Shown here in pieces: positions 1-7,976 of a DNA stretch of 64,000 nt. Position 1 is the stretch's first letter. Each line of letters opens with the position of its first letter. This stretch comes from Galbibacter kalidii (lineage in GTDB: Bacteria > Bacteroidota > Bacteroidia > Flavobacteriales > Flavobacteriaceae), in contig NZ_JAPFGA010000008.1 in assembly GCF_026241135.1 (NCBI RefSeq), positions 62,001-126,000 on the forward strand, in the 5' to 3' direction. The notes beneath the pieces are model-generated. The model made no database searches. It worked only from the letters and a program-made list of their open reading frames with translations, and was not told the DNA's origin. The position numbers were made by a program, and so were the translations under genes.

Positions 1-1
1 G

Positions 2-280
2 AATTCTACCGACATGGACGATCTTTTCCACGCCCATATTGGCGGCGCCGATGTGTTTGCCCGTGCATTGCTTACAGCTGATGCCATCATCAAAAATTCC
101 AAATACGACGCATTGAGAAAACAACGTTACAGTTCGTTCGATTCAGGAAAAGGAAAAGCATTTGAAGAAGGAAAACTTCAGTTTAAAGATTTATATGAAA
201 TCGCTGCTGAAAACGGCGAACTCGAACTGCAAAGTGGTAAGCAGGAATTGTTTGAGAATATTATAAATCAGTATATATAA
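2..280 (+). CDS. xylA: Xylose isomerase, C-terminal fragment
   Basis: This is the last ~92 codons of a gene that starts before the window. The visible reading frame (from base 2) opens with NSTD and continues DLFHAHIGGADVFARALL, which matches the conserved C-terminal part of class II xylose isomerases (the DLF.AHIGG.D.FARGL region). The enzyme converts D-xylose to D-xylulose in the cytoplasm. It lies 46 bp upstream of a sodium/sugar symporter gene on the same strand, so the pair probably forms a xylose uptake and catabolism operon. The catalytic residues lie outside the window. Family assignment is by recognition of the conserved C-terminal block only. Confidence 0.85.
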   Translation, partial: NSTDMDDLFHAHIGGADVFARALLTADAIIKNSKYDALRKQRYSSFDSGKGKAFEEGKLQFKDLYEIAAENGELELQSGKQELFENIINQYI

Positions 281-326
281 ACTAATCATTTGAACTAGAA
301 TGCAAACTAACTTAAACACTAAATAG

Positions 327-1979
327 ATGAAAACTGTATTAGAATCCGCCGACTGGGTTGTATTGGGAATTTACCTGTTGGCACTCATAGCGGTGGCTGT
401 ATGGGTAGTACTCCAAAAGAACAAAAACACCGAAGATTATTTTTTAGCCGGACGTAATGTGGGCTGGTTCGTAATCGGGGCATCCATTTTTGCCTCCAAT
501 ATTGGGTCCGAACACGTTGTGGGACTCGCAGGAACCGGTTTTGAATCGGGTACGCCTATGGCACATTATGAGCTGCATGCGTGGATCGTACTGCTTCTGG
601 GATGGCTCTTTTTGCCGTTCTATATCAGAAGTGGAGCCTTTACCATGCCCGAGTTTTTGGAAAAACGTTTCGACAGCCGCTCACGCTGGTTTTTGTCCGT
701 TTTCTCATTGGTGGCTTATGTGCTGACAAAAGTATCGGTAACGATTTATGCCGGTGGAATTGTAGTTTCTGAATTACTCGGTATTCCGTTTTGGTATGGA
801 GCCATAGGTATTGTCATCTTTACCGGAATCTATACAGTTATTGGAGGGATGAAAGCCGTGATCTACACCGAAACCTTACAGACCATCATCCTTATCCTGG
901 GGTCGTTGATCATTACCTACCTCGGATTGCAGGAAGTAGGCGGTTGGGGACAACTACGTGATACCGTTATTGCTGAAAGCCCTCAGCACTTTAATATGTG
1001 GCGCCCCATGAGCGATCCGGATTTCCCGTGGACAGGTTTATTGTTCGGAGGGACCATAGTAGGGGTGTGGTACTGGTGTACAGACCAATATATTGTACAG
1101 CGTACTTTGGCGGCCAATAACATTAAAATAGGACGTCGCGGAGCCATTTTCGGAGCCTATTTAAAACTGTTGCCTATTTTGATCTTCCTTGTTCCCGGTA
1201 TTATCGCATTTGCGTTAACCATTCAACAGCCGGAGGTTTTTAGTGTGGATAAAGCAGACAGAGCCTTCCCAATGTTGGTGAAAACCCTCTTACCTGTCGG
1301 ATTAAAAGGATTGGTAGCCGGTGGATTGATGGCAGCGCTTATGAGTTCGTTGGCCTCTGTCTTTAACTCCTGCTCTACCATCTTTACGATAGATATTTAT
1401 AAGAAATTAAAACCCAACAAGACTGAAAAGCAATTATTGAACACCGGAAAAGTTGCCACGGGATTTATCGTAGTACTCGGAATTATTTGGATTCCGATTA
1501 TGGACAAGATCGGAGGTGGGGTGATGTATCAGTACTTGCAAAACGTACAGTCGTATATAGCACCTCCGGTAACTGCAGTTTTCTTGCTTGGTATCATCTG
1601 GAAACGTGTCAACTCAAAAGCAGCCATAACGACCTTATTGGCCGGATTGGTGTTGTTGATATTGCGTTTGGGATCAGAAATCTACTACCAACCGCAACTT
1701 TCGGCAGGAGTGGAAGCCGGTGGCATTCTATATGCCTTTGCAGCGATTAATTTTGCACACATGGCTATTTATATGTTTCTCTTTTCGGTGATTCTGTGTG
1801 TGTCCGTAAGTCTGGCAACAGCCGAACCGGATTACGCCCGCATCAAGGGATTGTCTTTCGGTACCTTGACCGCAGAAGACAAAGCAGCGACCAAGAAAAG
1901 CTACGACACCATCGATGTTGTGCTTTCGGTACTGCTTGTGATTATTGTGATCGCTATCCTATCCTATTTTACCGGATGA
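327..1979 (+). CDS. SSS-family sodium/sugar symporter, probably for xylose
   Basis: A 550-residue polytopic inner-membrane protein with about 14 hydrophobic segments, close in length to the Vibrio galactose symporter vSGLT. Family features visible: TEDYFLAGR near residues 35-43, the helix with ASNIGSEHVVGLAGTG near 56-71, FTMPEFLEKRF near 105-115, GGMKAVIYTETLQ, and WYWCTDQYIVQR. It is expected to import a sugar with Na+. The xylose isomerase tail directly upstream makes xylose the likeliest substrate (inference). A clear terminator follows at 2009-2038. Its 3' end is duplicated twice downstream (4849 and 9479), which marks this locus as the anchor of the accessory region. Confidence 0.88.
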   Translation: MKTVLESADWVVLGIYLLALIAVAVWVVLQKNKNTEDYFLAGRNVGWFVIGASIFASNIGSEHVVGLAGTGFESGTPMAHYELHAWIVLLLGWLFLPFYIRSGAFTMPEFLEKRFDSRSRWFLSVFSLVAYVLTKVSVTIYAGGIVVSELLGIPFWYGAIGIVIFTGIYTVIGGMKAVIYTETLQTIILILGSLIITYLGLQEVGGWGQLRDTVIAESPQHFNMWRPMSDPDFPWTGLLFGGTIVGVWYWCTDQYIVQRTLAANNIKIGRRGAIFGAYLKLLPILIFLVPGIIAFALTIQQPEVFSVDKADRAFPMLVKTLLPVGLKGLVAGGLMAALMSSLASVFNSCSTIFTIDIYKKLKPNKTEKQLLNTGKVATGFIVVLGIIWIPIMDKIGGGVMYQYLQNVQSYIAPPVTAVFLLGIIWKRVNSKAAITTLLAGLVLLILRLGSEIYYQPQLSAGVEAGGILYAFAAINFAHMAIYMFLFSVILCVSVSLATAEPDYARIKGLSFGTLTAEDKAATKKSYDTIDVVLSVLLVIIVIAILSYFTG

Positions 1980-2340
1980 TAATTTGAATAAAATTTTAAT
2001 ACATGTATAAGCCTCAAACTTTGTTTGGGGCTTTTTTTGTTGGAGATTGATCTATTAATTGTCCCTTTGAGGCAAACAGAGGGGCAAAATATATTTTGCC
2101 ACGAAATTTGCGAGCGTAGCTCTTTAGGGGTGTTTCCCAGGTATTTTAACCCCAACCCCCCAATCTTTTTACCTAACCGGAACACCTTTTCACCTAAAAA
2201 CTCCTTGAATATACCTAAAGGAAAAGGGTTATATTTGAAAGGAATATATGCCATTGTGTATATCCAACCGGTTTTAGGGGGATGCGGTATTATATTGGGG
2301 GTATAAACAAGTTGTGCGTCATTTGAGAACCGACAACAGA
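1879..2340 (+). repeat. Accessory-region repeat, copy 1 (anchor copy)
   Basis: This stretch comprises the last ~100 bp of the symporter gene, its terminator, and ~300 bp of non-coding sequence ending near the block GTATTATATTGGGGGTATAA and GTTGTGCGTCATTTGAG. Matching sequence recurs in the same orientation at 4849-5370, 9479-9800 and 14865-15095, with a short partial at about 12055-12110. Shared blocks include CACCTTTTCACCTAAAAACT, a perfect TATATTTG -7-like box (about 2230), and the GGTATTATATTG tail. Since here the sequence is continuous with an intact symporter gene, this copy is the likely source of the others. The gap between genes at 1980-2441 holds only this repeat and the following promoter. 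Confidence 0.8.
2009..2038 (+). terminator. Rho-independent terminator of the symporter gene
   Basis: AAGCCTCAAAC (2009-2019) pairs with GTTTGGGGCTT (2022-2032, one G-T wobble), with a short loop and a following T run. It lies about 30 bp after the symporter stop codon. Confidence 0.85.
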
Positions 2341-2389
2341 CAACTTCCACAGACAGAAAAATCATTCAGAAAAAAATCATTCGACAAAA

Positions 2390-2436
2390 TTTGCGTAACT
2401 TTAAAGTTACACATATATTTGTAACCTCAAAGTTAC
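2390..2436 (+). promoter_or_regulatory. Promoter with two ArsR-type operator palindromes
   Basis: A Bacteroidetes-type promoter: TTTG at 2390-2393, then 20 nt, then TATATTTG at 2414-2421. Two 16-bp palindromes overlap it: the perfect GTAACTTTAAAGTTAC at 2395-2410 inside the spacer, and the near-perfect GTAACCTCAAAGTTAC at 2421-2436 starting on the last base of the -7 box. They are 26 bp apart start to start. The start codon of the SRPBCC gene follows at 2442. The ArsR-family gene at the end of the same operon is the obvious candidate to bind here (inference). Confidence 0.75.
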
Positions 2437-2441
2437 ATAAT

Positions 2442-2867
2442 ATGCAAAAAGAAATTAAACACGAATGGATTTATGAGCAATCGCCCAGGGAAATTTGGAA
2501 GTACCTCACAAAGGCGGAACTTATTGCGTTATGGTTAATGCCAAACAATTTTAAACTTAAAATTGGACACGAGTTTCAGCTTACAACCAAGCCAATGCCA
2601 GCACTTGATTTAGATGGAGTTTTTCAATGTAAGGTTCTCGAAATTGAACCTTATCAAAAACTTTCATACAGTTGGAAAGGCGGTTCGGGTAATGGGATTT
2701 TTACACTTGATACTATTTGTGAATGGACATTAGAACCACACAAAAAAGGAACAAAGTTGAAATTGAAACATTCAGGCTTCGGAGAAAACAATACCGACAT
2801 TTTTATTGGTATGACAGATGGTTGGCTTAAGAAAATCGAACAAATGCTTGAACTTATAAACGCCTAA
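2442..2867 (+). CDS. SRPBCC / AHSA1-like START-fold protein
   Basis: A 141-residue soluble protein. The N-terminal pattern HEWIYEQSPREIWKYLTKAE and the following LIALWLMPNNFKLKIGHEF match AHSA1-type SRPBCC proteins, which form a helix-grip fold binding hydrophobic ligands or acting on them; the exact ligand cannot be read from sequence. The ATG at 2442 is preferred to an upstream TTG because it lies just after the palindromic operators and the -7 box. It is the first gene of a three-gene unit (SRPBCC, NAD(P)-dependent oxidoreductase, ArsR). Genes of this type are commonly paired with ArsR regulators, as is also seen at 7977-8794. Confidence 0.8.
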   Translation: MQKEIKHEWIYEQSPREIWKYLTKAELIALWLMPNNFKLKIGHEFQLTTKPMPALDLDGVFQCKVLEIEPYQKLSYSWKGGSGNGIFTLDTICEWTLEPHKKGTKLKLKHSGFGENNTDIFIGMTDGWLKKIEQMLELINA

Positions 2868-2881
2868 AAAGTAAACGGAAT

Positions 2882-3643
2882 ATGAAAATCGGAATAATCG
2901 GTGCGGGTCAAATTGGCTCTACCTTAATCAGACAATATGTTAAAGCAGGTCACGAAATAAAAATGACAAATGCAAGCGGAATAGAAAAGTTAAAAGCAAT
3001 TGAAACCGAAACAGGAGCTATAGCTGTATCCTTAGCAGATGTGGTTAAGAACATTAATGTGTTGATAATTTCAATTCCTTTCAATGAAATTCCAAGCTTA
3101 GCAAAACAGTTAGGTCAAAGCATAGCTGCCGACACCATAATTGTCGATACGACAAATTACTACCCTATCAGAGATGGCAAGATTGACGAAGTAGAAAATG
3201 GAATGCTTGAAAGCGTTTGGGTTTCAAATCATCTTTCTCGTCCTGTTATAAAAGTTTACAACAGTATTTTAGCAGGTTCACTTTTGAATGAAGGACTTTC
3301 AAAAGGTTCGAAGAACAGAATTGTGCTACCTATTTCGGGCGACAATTTAAAATCAAAAGAAACAGTTGCATCATTGGTAAATGATAGCGGTTTCGACAGC
3401 ATAGATATTGGTGATTTATCGAATTCGTGGAAACAACAACCCGGTAGTCCGGTTTATTGTACTGATTTAGATAAAGCAGCATTTAAACATAATCTTGACA
3501 AAGCACAAAGAAACACCTTAGCAGAAAGACGTGAAATTGCTTTGCAATTTATATTAAAGCAAGATCTATCAAATTGGTTAAGTTGGTATAAAGACTGCGT
3601 TACCAATAACCGTATTGTTTACAAAACGGCACTAAATAATTAA
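2882..3643 (+). CDS. NAD(P)-binding oxidoreductase, F420-reductase-like (pfam F420_oxidored)
   Basis: A 253-residue protein beginning with a Rossmann dinucleotide motif GAGQIG (residues 7-12), followed by the pattern typical of NADPH-dependent F420 reductase-like proteins: an LIISIPF segment and VDTTNYYP, then KVYNSI. The family transfers hydride between NAD(P)H and a cofactor or small substrate; since Bacteroidetes generally lack F420, the true substrate is unknown. It starts 14 bp after the SRPBCC stop and ends 3 bp before the ArsR gene, so the three genes are almost certainly one operon. Confidence 0.78.
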   Translation: MKIGIIGAGQIGSTLIRQYVKAGHEIKMTNASGIEKLKAIETETGAIAVSLADVVKNINVLIISIPFNEIPSLAKQLGQSIAADTIIVDTTNYYPIRDGKIDEVENGMLESVWVSNHLSRPVIKVYNSILAGSLLNEGLSKGSKNRIVLPISGDNLKSKETVASLVNDSGFDSIDIGDLSNSWKQQPGSPVYCTDLDKAAFKHNLDKAQRNTLAERREIALQFILKQDLSNWLSWYKDCVTNNRIVYKTALNN

Positions 3644-3646
3644 GTT

Positions 3647-3970
3647 ATGGCAATACCCAATCTTGATGCATTCCAAGTAATTGCAGACCCAAGCAGGCGG
3701 CAAATTTTACAGATGCTTACCAAAGACAGTTACAACATCAATAGCATTTCAGAAAATTTTGAAATGAGCCGACCTGCCGTTTCAAAGCACATCAAAATTT
3801 TGCAGACCGCAGGTTTTGTTTCCATTCAAATAATTGGCAGGGAACACTATTGTATTTTAAATCGGGATGGATTTAACGAAATCAAAGAATGGATAAATCA
3901 CTTCGACAAGTTTTGGAACAACAGACTGAAAAAATTGGAAACAATTTTGAAAAATGAAACAAAATCCTGA
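3647..3970 (+). CDS. ArsR-family winged-helix repressor
   Basis: A 107-residue regulator. The sequence IADPSRRQILQML near the start and SRPAVSKHIKIL (recognition helix, about residues 43-54) followed by a wing ending in GREHYCIL are diagnostic of the ArsR type that partners SRPBCC proteins. It lacks an obvious Cys-rich metal site. It closes the operon 2442-3970 and probably represses it through the palindromes at 2395-2436 (inference from position). Confidence 0.85.
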   Translation: MAIPNLDAFQVIADPSRRQILQMLTKDSYNINSISENFEMSRPAVSKHIKILQTAGFVSIQIIGREHYCILNRDGFNEIKEWINHFDKFWNNRLKKLETILKNETKS

Positions 3971-3999
3971 GTTGATTGCAAAAACGAACGCAGAACATT

Positions 4000-4107
4000 G
4001 TATAAGCATAATGCGGGCTGAGCGGCTAAAATTGAGCATTTTTGCTCTGAATAAACTTTGCGGTGGGCGGACAGTGAATTGCTCCAAAACCCGCACTGCG
4101 CTTATAC
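4000..4107. repeat. Cassette-boundary-like imperfect inverted repeat
   Basis: GTATAAGCATAATGCGGG (4000-4017) pairs with CCCGCACTGCGCTTATAC (4090-4107), 15 of 18 positions complementary, with a smaller GAGCA/TGCTC hairpin inside. It is followed by GTCGTTAGCTACAATTTT (from 4132), which resembles the starts of other blocks in this region (AACGAGTTAGCAGCAATTTG at 7831). The size and shape recall large integron attC sites, but the consensus GTTRRRY core is not exact and no integrase is present in the window. Confidence 0.5.
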
Positions 4108-4208
4108 TTGACCATCAGACTGTCGTTAGCTACAATTTTAAATCCCAATATCACATGACTAATGTTGGATCAAGAGTTCGAAATTCAATGAATTAAAAGT
4201 AAAAATTA

Positions 4209-4841
4209 ATGAAAATCTTTATAGTTAGGGGGACAGGAAAAACAGGAAGAGAATTAATTAAGCAGGGGCTTGAACATGGGCATTCAATAACTGCATTAGT
4301 TCGCAATCCTGATAAATTCAAACTAAATAACCCTAATCTAAAAATAATAAAAGGAAATGTATTGAAACCCGATAGTTTCCAACAGAACGTTCATGAGCAA
4401 GACGCTGTTTTATCTGCACTTGGGCATAAAAGGTTTTTAATTCCGACAAGAATCTTATCGAAAGGAACCAGAAATATAATAAATACAATGAATAAGCATA
4501 ACGTTAAACGGTTTATTTGCATTACATCCCTTGGGGTGAATGACAGTAGATTTAAACTTGGATTGTATTATACCCTTTTTACGATACCATTTATACTTTT
4601 ATTTTACTTTTTAGATAAATCTAGACAAGAAAAATTAATAATGAATAGCGATCTGGATTGGACAATAATTAGACCAGGACAACTAACTAATGGAAAAAAA
4701 AGGACAAATTACAAACATGGGCTCTCTGTCGGTAATTATATCCTTACTAAAATGATCTCAAGAGCAAGTGTTGCTCATTTTATGTTAAATCAGCTTGATG
4801 ACAATACTTATTTAAGGAAGGCACCTGGGATAATAAATTGA
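4209..4841 (+). CDS. NAD(P)H-binding atypical SDR-like protein
   Basis: A 210-residue protein with an N-terminal dinucleotide motif GTGKTG (residues 8-13), NVLKPDSF, and DLDWTIIRPG later, as in NmrA-like / biliverdin-reductase-B-like atypical short-chain dehydrogenases. These bind NAD(P)H and act as reductases or redox sensors. The glycine-rich loop is unusual in having Arg at residue 7 where Gly is more common. A strongly hydrophobic segment at about 119-137 may be membrane-associated. It is a single-gene block between the inverted repeat at 4000-4107 and repeat copy 2. Confidence 0.75.
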   Translation: MKIFIVRGTGKTGRELIKQGLEHGHSITALVRNPDKFKLNNPNLKIIKGNVLKPDSFQQNVHEQDAVLSALGHKRFLIPTRILSKGTRNIINTMNKHNVKRFICITSLGVNDSRFKLGLYYTLFTIPFILLFYFLDKSRQEKLIMNSDLDWTIIRPGQLTNGKKRTNYKHGLSVGNYILTKMISRASVAHFMLNQLDDNTYLRKAPGIIN

Positions 4842-4977
4842 AAAATGTACAAAGCAGCGACCAAAGGAAGCTACTCAACCATCGATGTTGTGCTTTCGGT
4901 ACTGCTTGTGATTATTGTGATCGCCATCCTATCCTATTTACAGGATGATGATTTGAATAAATTTTATACATAAAAGA

Positions 4978-5153
4978 GGGGGCTAAAAAGCTTTTTTCTT
5001 GTCAGTTCGAGCGCAGTCGAGAACTATATAGCCTATGAAAATCAATAGGTTTCGATGGCTGCACCATGTGCTTTCAATAAAAATATATTTTATTTCAAGC
5101 AATACTCAACCTGACAATATCTAGTTTGAATTACTTTTTAGCCCCCTTTTTTT
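4978..5153 (+). terminator. Terminator stem split by an inserted repeat
   Basis: GGGGGCTAAAAAG (4978-4990) is perfectly complementary to CTTTTTAGCCCCC (5134-5146), which is followed by seven T. The arms are 143 bp apart because a REP-like element (4999-5117) sits in the loop. It follows the NAD(P)H-binding gene at 4209-4841. Confidence 0.6.
4999..5117. repeat. REP-like dispersed element (GTCGAG family)
   Basis: The element starts TTGTCAGTTCGAGCGCAGTC and ends AACCTGACAA, giving short inverted ends. A relative lies at about 18673-18795, beginning TTGTCAGGTCGAGCGCAGTC and ending CTCGAGGTGACAG. Both contain an AAAATATATTTT-like centre. Such short palindromic elements are common intergenic repeats in flavobacteria. 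Confidence 0.6.
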
Positions 5154-5401
5154 GTTGGGATAGTGTTCGGGACGTAATGGTTTTAACCATTTTTAGTAGA
5201 AAGGACATTTATTTTTTGAAAAGCTTAAGTTAAACAGGACACCTTTTCACCTAAAAACTTCTTGAATGCACCTAAATGAAAAAGCTTATATTTGAAAGGG
5301 AAACATGTTTTTATCCCGCAACTTTATGAGGTGAAAATGTATTTTAGTGTTTATATAACGAGTTGTAACATATTTAAAAACAGCCTTCTCATTTAAAATT
5401 A

Positions 5402-6415
5402 ATGTTAGCAAAAAATATCATACTTGTTCTTGCAACTTTAGGGCTATTTCAGGGATTTTTCCTTTTCATTTACCTTTTTACCCTTAAAAAAGGTAATAGG
5501 ATACTAAATATTTATTTGAGTTTAATTTTATTGGGTTTAACAATAAGAATTGGGAAATCGATACTTGGCTATTACATTCCGTTGGAAGCTTGGCAAAAGA
5601 ACATTGGTATCTCAGGAAGCCTAATTGTTGGTCCGGTTTTATGGTTTTATGGGATTATCTTGTTTCAAAGAAGTAAAACTTTATCTAAAAGTTATTATCT
5701 GCATTTATTACCATTTACCCTTTTTGCTTTAATGCTAACCTTCATACCCAGCAATGGTGATTTTGAGACTTTTTGGAATTACGGGCTAGTAGTTTTTCAT
5801 TTAGCTATTTACCTTATCGTCTCTTGGTTTACTTTAATAAGAAGTAACTCAAAAACTACTTTAAAAAAGTCAAAATGGTATAGAAATATTTTAATTGGAG
5901 TAACATTAATATGGATATACTATCTAGGTAATTTTTTAAATTTAAAACTGCATTATATCTGGGGACCTATTTTTTATTCATTCCTGATTTACGCCTTTAC
6001 ATACCTTTTTCTAAACCGTGATAATTTTAATATAGAGAAATATGAAAATTCAGGTCTAGATACAGAGAACTCCATAGCATTGTTTAAAAAGATTAAAAAA
6101 TTATTTGAAAACGAAAATCTCTTTTTAGATCCAACTATTTCGTTAAATACCTTGTCAGAAAAACTATCAAAAAGTTCAAAAGAAGTTTCTCAATCTATAA
6201 ACCAAAATGCCCAACAAAATTTTAGAGAATTTGTAAATAAACATAGAATAGAAAGAGCTAAAGCACTATTGGTTGATTTGGAAAGTAAAGATGAAAAAAT
6301 GGCTACCGTGGCCTATGATTCAGGCTTTGGCACTGTCACAGCGTTTAATATTGCTTTTAAGAAGATTACTGGACTGACTCCATCTGCATATCAAAAAGAA
6401 AACATTTCAAATTAA
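5402..6415 (+). CDS. AraC-family regulator with N-terminal membrane domain
   Basis: A 337-residue protein. Residues 1 to about 205 form six or seven hydrophobic segments, and residues about 235-335 carry an AraC-type double helix-turn-helix with FREFVNKHRIERAKALL and, in the second half, VAYDSGFGTVTAFNIAFKKI and TGLTPSAY. This membrane-sensor plus AraC layout is widespread in Bacteroidetes. The signal sensed is unknown. It lies 84 bp upstream of the ankyrin-like gene and immediately downstream of repeat copy 2. Confidence 0.85.
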   Translation: MLAKNIILVLATLGLFQGFFLFIYLFTLKKGNRILNIYLSLILLGLTIRIGKSILGYYIPLEAWQKNIGISGSLIVGPVLWFYGIILFQRSKTLSKSYYLHLLPFTLFALMLTFIPSNGDFETFWNYGLVVFHLAIYLIVSWFTLIRSNSKTTLKKSKWYRNILIGVTLIWIYYLGNFLNLKLHYIWGPIFYSFLIYAFTYLFLNRDNFNIEKYENSGLDTENSIALFKKIKKLFENENLFLDPTISLNTLSEKLSKSSKEVSQSINQNAQQNFREFVNKHRIERAKALLVDLESKDEKMATVAYDSGFGTVTAFNIAFKKITGLTPSAYQKENISN

Positions 6416-6498
6416 GTTTTTCATATTAAGAAACATGTTTCTTAAAGAATATCAGCTTTAAAACATTGATATTAGCTTTTATAATTAAAACTAATATC

Positions 6499-7005
6499 AT
6501 GAATAGAAAAACATTTATTAAAAACTCATTAGGAGGAATCGTATTAGTAGGAGCTGCTGTTTCACCAGCTTTATCATTTGCTCAAGCTCTTCAAGAACCA
6601 GAACCTCTTGATTTAAAATTAGTCAAAGAATTTGTAGTAGCAGGACACAAAAACTTAACTCTTGTGAAAGAGATGCTTCAAGAATACCCAAACTTAATTT
6701 ATGCTCGATATGATTGGGGAAATTCAGATTTTGAAGAGGCTATTGAAGGGGCAGGTCATTTAGGCAATAAGGAAATTGCTAATTATTTGATTTCTCAAGG
6801 AGCTCGAGTTAACTTATTTGTATTGACAATGCTGGGGAAAACCGACTTGGTAATACCAACTTTGGAGGCTTATCCCGAATTAGTTTTTGCTAAAGGGCCA
6901 CATGGTTTTACATTACTTCATCATGCAAATGTGGGTGAGGCCAAAGATTTGAAAGATTATTTAAAAGAAAAAGGGCTTAACGAAACTCATGTAAAAATCA
7001 AATAA
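6499..7005 (+). CDS. Secreted ankyrin-repeat-like protein
   Basis: A 168-residue product from the ATG at 6499, preferred over an upstream TTG because it directly starts a signal sequence (MNRKTFIKNSLGGIVLVGAA, then a hydrophobic core and AFAQ-like end SFAQA). The mature part has ankyrin-like helices: LVKEMLQEYPNLIYARYDWG, an ISQGARVNLF turn, and FTLLHHA. The export signal starts NRKTF rather than a strict twin-arginine motif. It probably binds a periplasmic partner, but no function can be assigned. It may be co-regulated with the AraC gene upstream. Confidence 0.65.
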   Translation: MNRKTFIKNSLGGIVLVGAAVSPALSFAQALQEPEPLDLKLVKEFVVAGHKNLTLVKEMLQEYPNLIYARYDWGNSDFEEAIEGAGHLGNKEIANYLISQGARVNLFVLTMLGKTDLVIPTLEAYPELVFAKGPHGFTLLHHANVGEAKDLKDYLKEKGLNETHVKIK

Positions 7006-7095
7006 AAATGTATTTTTAGTAATTATATAGCGAGTTGTGCAACATTAGTAAAAACGAGCAATTTTTCGGATATTTAGAGCCAAAATTTAGATAAA

Positions 7096-7338
7096 ATGGC
7101 AACAGTAGATAACATACGAAACGGATTGATTGACAAAATACTATCCATTAAAAATAAAGATTTTTTAGTCGCCCTTGACAAACTAATTACTTCGAGTTCT
7201 TCTGAATCAGAAATAGTCGAATTAACTAAAGAGCAGAAAATAATATTGGAAATGAGTGAACAAGATATCAAAAAAGGCAAATTGATTTCTCAAGAGGCTA
7301 TGGATAAAAGAAATCTGGAATGGTTAAACGCGATGTAA
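7096..7338 (+). CDS. Antitoxin-like small protein
   Basis: An 80-residue hydrophilic protein. The layout (short N-terminal helix, acidic middle, and a C-terminal IKKGKLISQEAMDKRNLEWL segment) resembles Bacteroidetes antitoxins encoded just before RelE/ParE toxins. Its stop codon overlaps the start of a toxin-like reading frame at 7320 by 19 bp, the normal arrangement for such modules. The toxin is frameshifted, so the antitoxin appears to be an orphan here. Confidence 0.65.
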   Translation: MATVDNIRNGLIDKILSIKNKDFLVALDKLITSSSSESEIVELTKEQKIILEMSEQDIKKGKLISQEAMDKRNLEWLNAM

Positions 7339-7609
7339 TATGGACACGAACAGCAGACATTCAGTTCGTGGGAATTTTGGAATATTGGGTTAAGAGAAAT
7401 AAATCCAACACATACTCAAAGAAACTTGTAAAACTGGTTACGGAAAGAACAAAACAAATTGCAGATAAGCTTTAATTTACAAAGCAACTGATTTTAAAGA
7501 CATAAGAGTAACTTCATTAGGTAATTTCAGTATTTACTATAAAGTTACTGACACAGAAATTATAATCACTGCTTTTTGGGACAATAGACAGAACCCTAAA
7601 AACTTTTAA
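7320..7609 (+). pseudogene. RelE/ParE-family toxin, frameshifted
   Basis: Two frames together encode a toxin of this family. From ATG 7320 the frame reads MVKRDVIWTRTADIQF and on to QIADKL, then stops at 7473-7475. From 7478, in another frame, it continues YKATDFKDIRVTSLGNFSIY and ends ITAFWDNRQNPKNF at 7609, which is the usual C-terminus. A few codons around the usual ENPYLG turn seem to be missing, suggesting a small deletion. Toxin activity is therefore probably lost. Confidence 0.75.
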
Positions 7610-7860
7610 AAATATTAGAAAACAAAAAATAACGTTGCAATAACACCTCCCATAAAAAGCACTAACTATAAACCCCGCAACCTACAGCCATCCCCATAAA
7701 ATATAAACTATCGGGCAACCAAGCCCAAACAACCGATGTGTTCTTCCTTAACAAAACCCGAAAAAGGCTATAAAAAAGTGTTGTTACCCCGAAATGTGAA
7801 GGGATAAAAATGTATTTTAGTGTTTATATAACGAGTTAGCAGCAATTTGAGAAATACTTA
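7610..7860. repeat. Cassette-boundary-like non-coding block
   Basis: This non-coding stretch follows the broken toxin gene. It begins ATAACGTTGCAATAACACC (about 7630), contains AAGTGTTGTTACC (about 7777) partly complementary to it, and ends TGTTTATATAACGAGTTAGC and AGCAATTTGAG. Nearly the same end, GTATTTTAGTGTTTATATAA, occurs at about 5340 in repeat copy 2, and a variant at about 7010. I see no coding potential. Confidence 0.5.
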
Positions 7861-7914
7861 CCGACTTCAAAAAATCTGATATTTTTCCTAAAATTTAAAA
7901 TAATTGATGAAAAA

Positions 7915-7950
7915 TTTGCGAAACTGAATAGTTGCATATATATTTGCAAC
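7915..7950 (+). promoter_or_regulatory. Promoter with operator palindrome over the -7 box
   Basis: TTTG at 7915-7918, 20 nt, then TATATTTG at 7939-7946: the same geometry as the promoter at 2390. The palindrome GTTGCATATATATTTGCAAC (7931-7950, 6-bp arms) encloses the -7 box. The ArsR gene starts at 7977, so autorepression is likely (inference). Confidence 0.7.
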
Positions 7951-7976
7951 CGAATGGTTTCTTAAAATAGCAGATT

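Larger units (their letters stand above)
4849..5370 (+). repeat. Accessory-region repeat, copy 2, with duplicated symporter 3' end
   Basis: From ACAAAGCAGCGACCA at 4849 the sequence follows the 3' end of the symporter gene (1879 onward) at high identity for about 100 bp, including the string ATCGATGTTGTGCTTTCGG. The reading frame is not continued by any upstream part, so this is a non-functional gene fragment. It then continues through a terminator (interrupted, see 4978-5153) into the shared non-coding part with CACCTTTTCACCTAAAAACT and TATATTTG (about 5290), ending near ATATAACGAGTTGTAACAT at about 5355. The gap 4842-5401 contains only this material. Confidence 0.8.

Noticed and set aside
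1964-2365. Open frame on the minus strand inside repeat copy 1, with a similar frame in copy 4 (14832-15131)
   Set aside because: The likeness comes from the DNA repeat; I find no matching long frame in copies 2 and 3, and the product has no plausible features.
4000-4107. True integron attC site
   Set aside because: The inverted repeat is suggestive but the GTTRRRY core is imperfect and no integron integrase or attI is present in the window.
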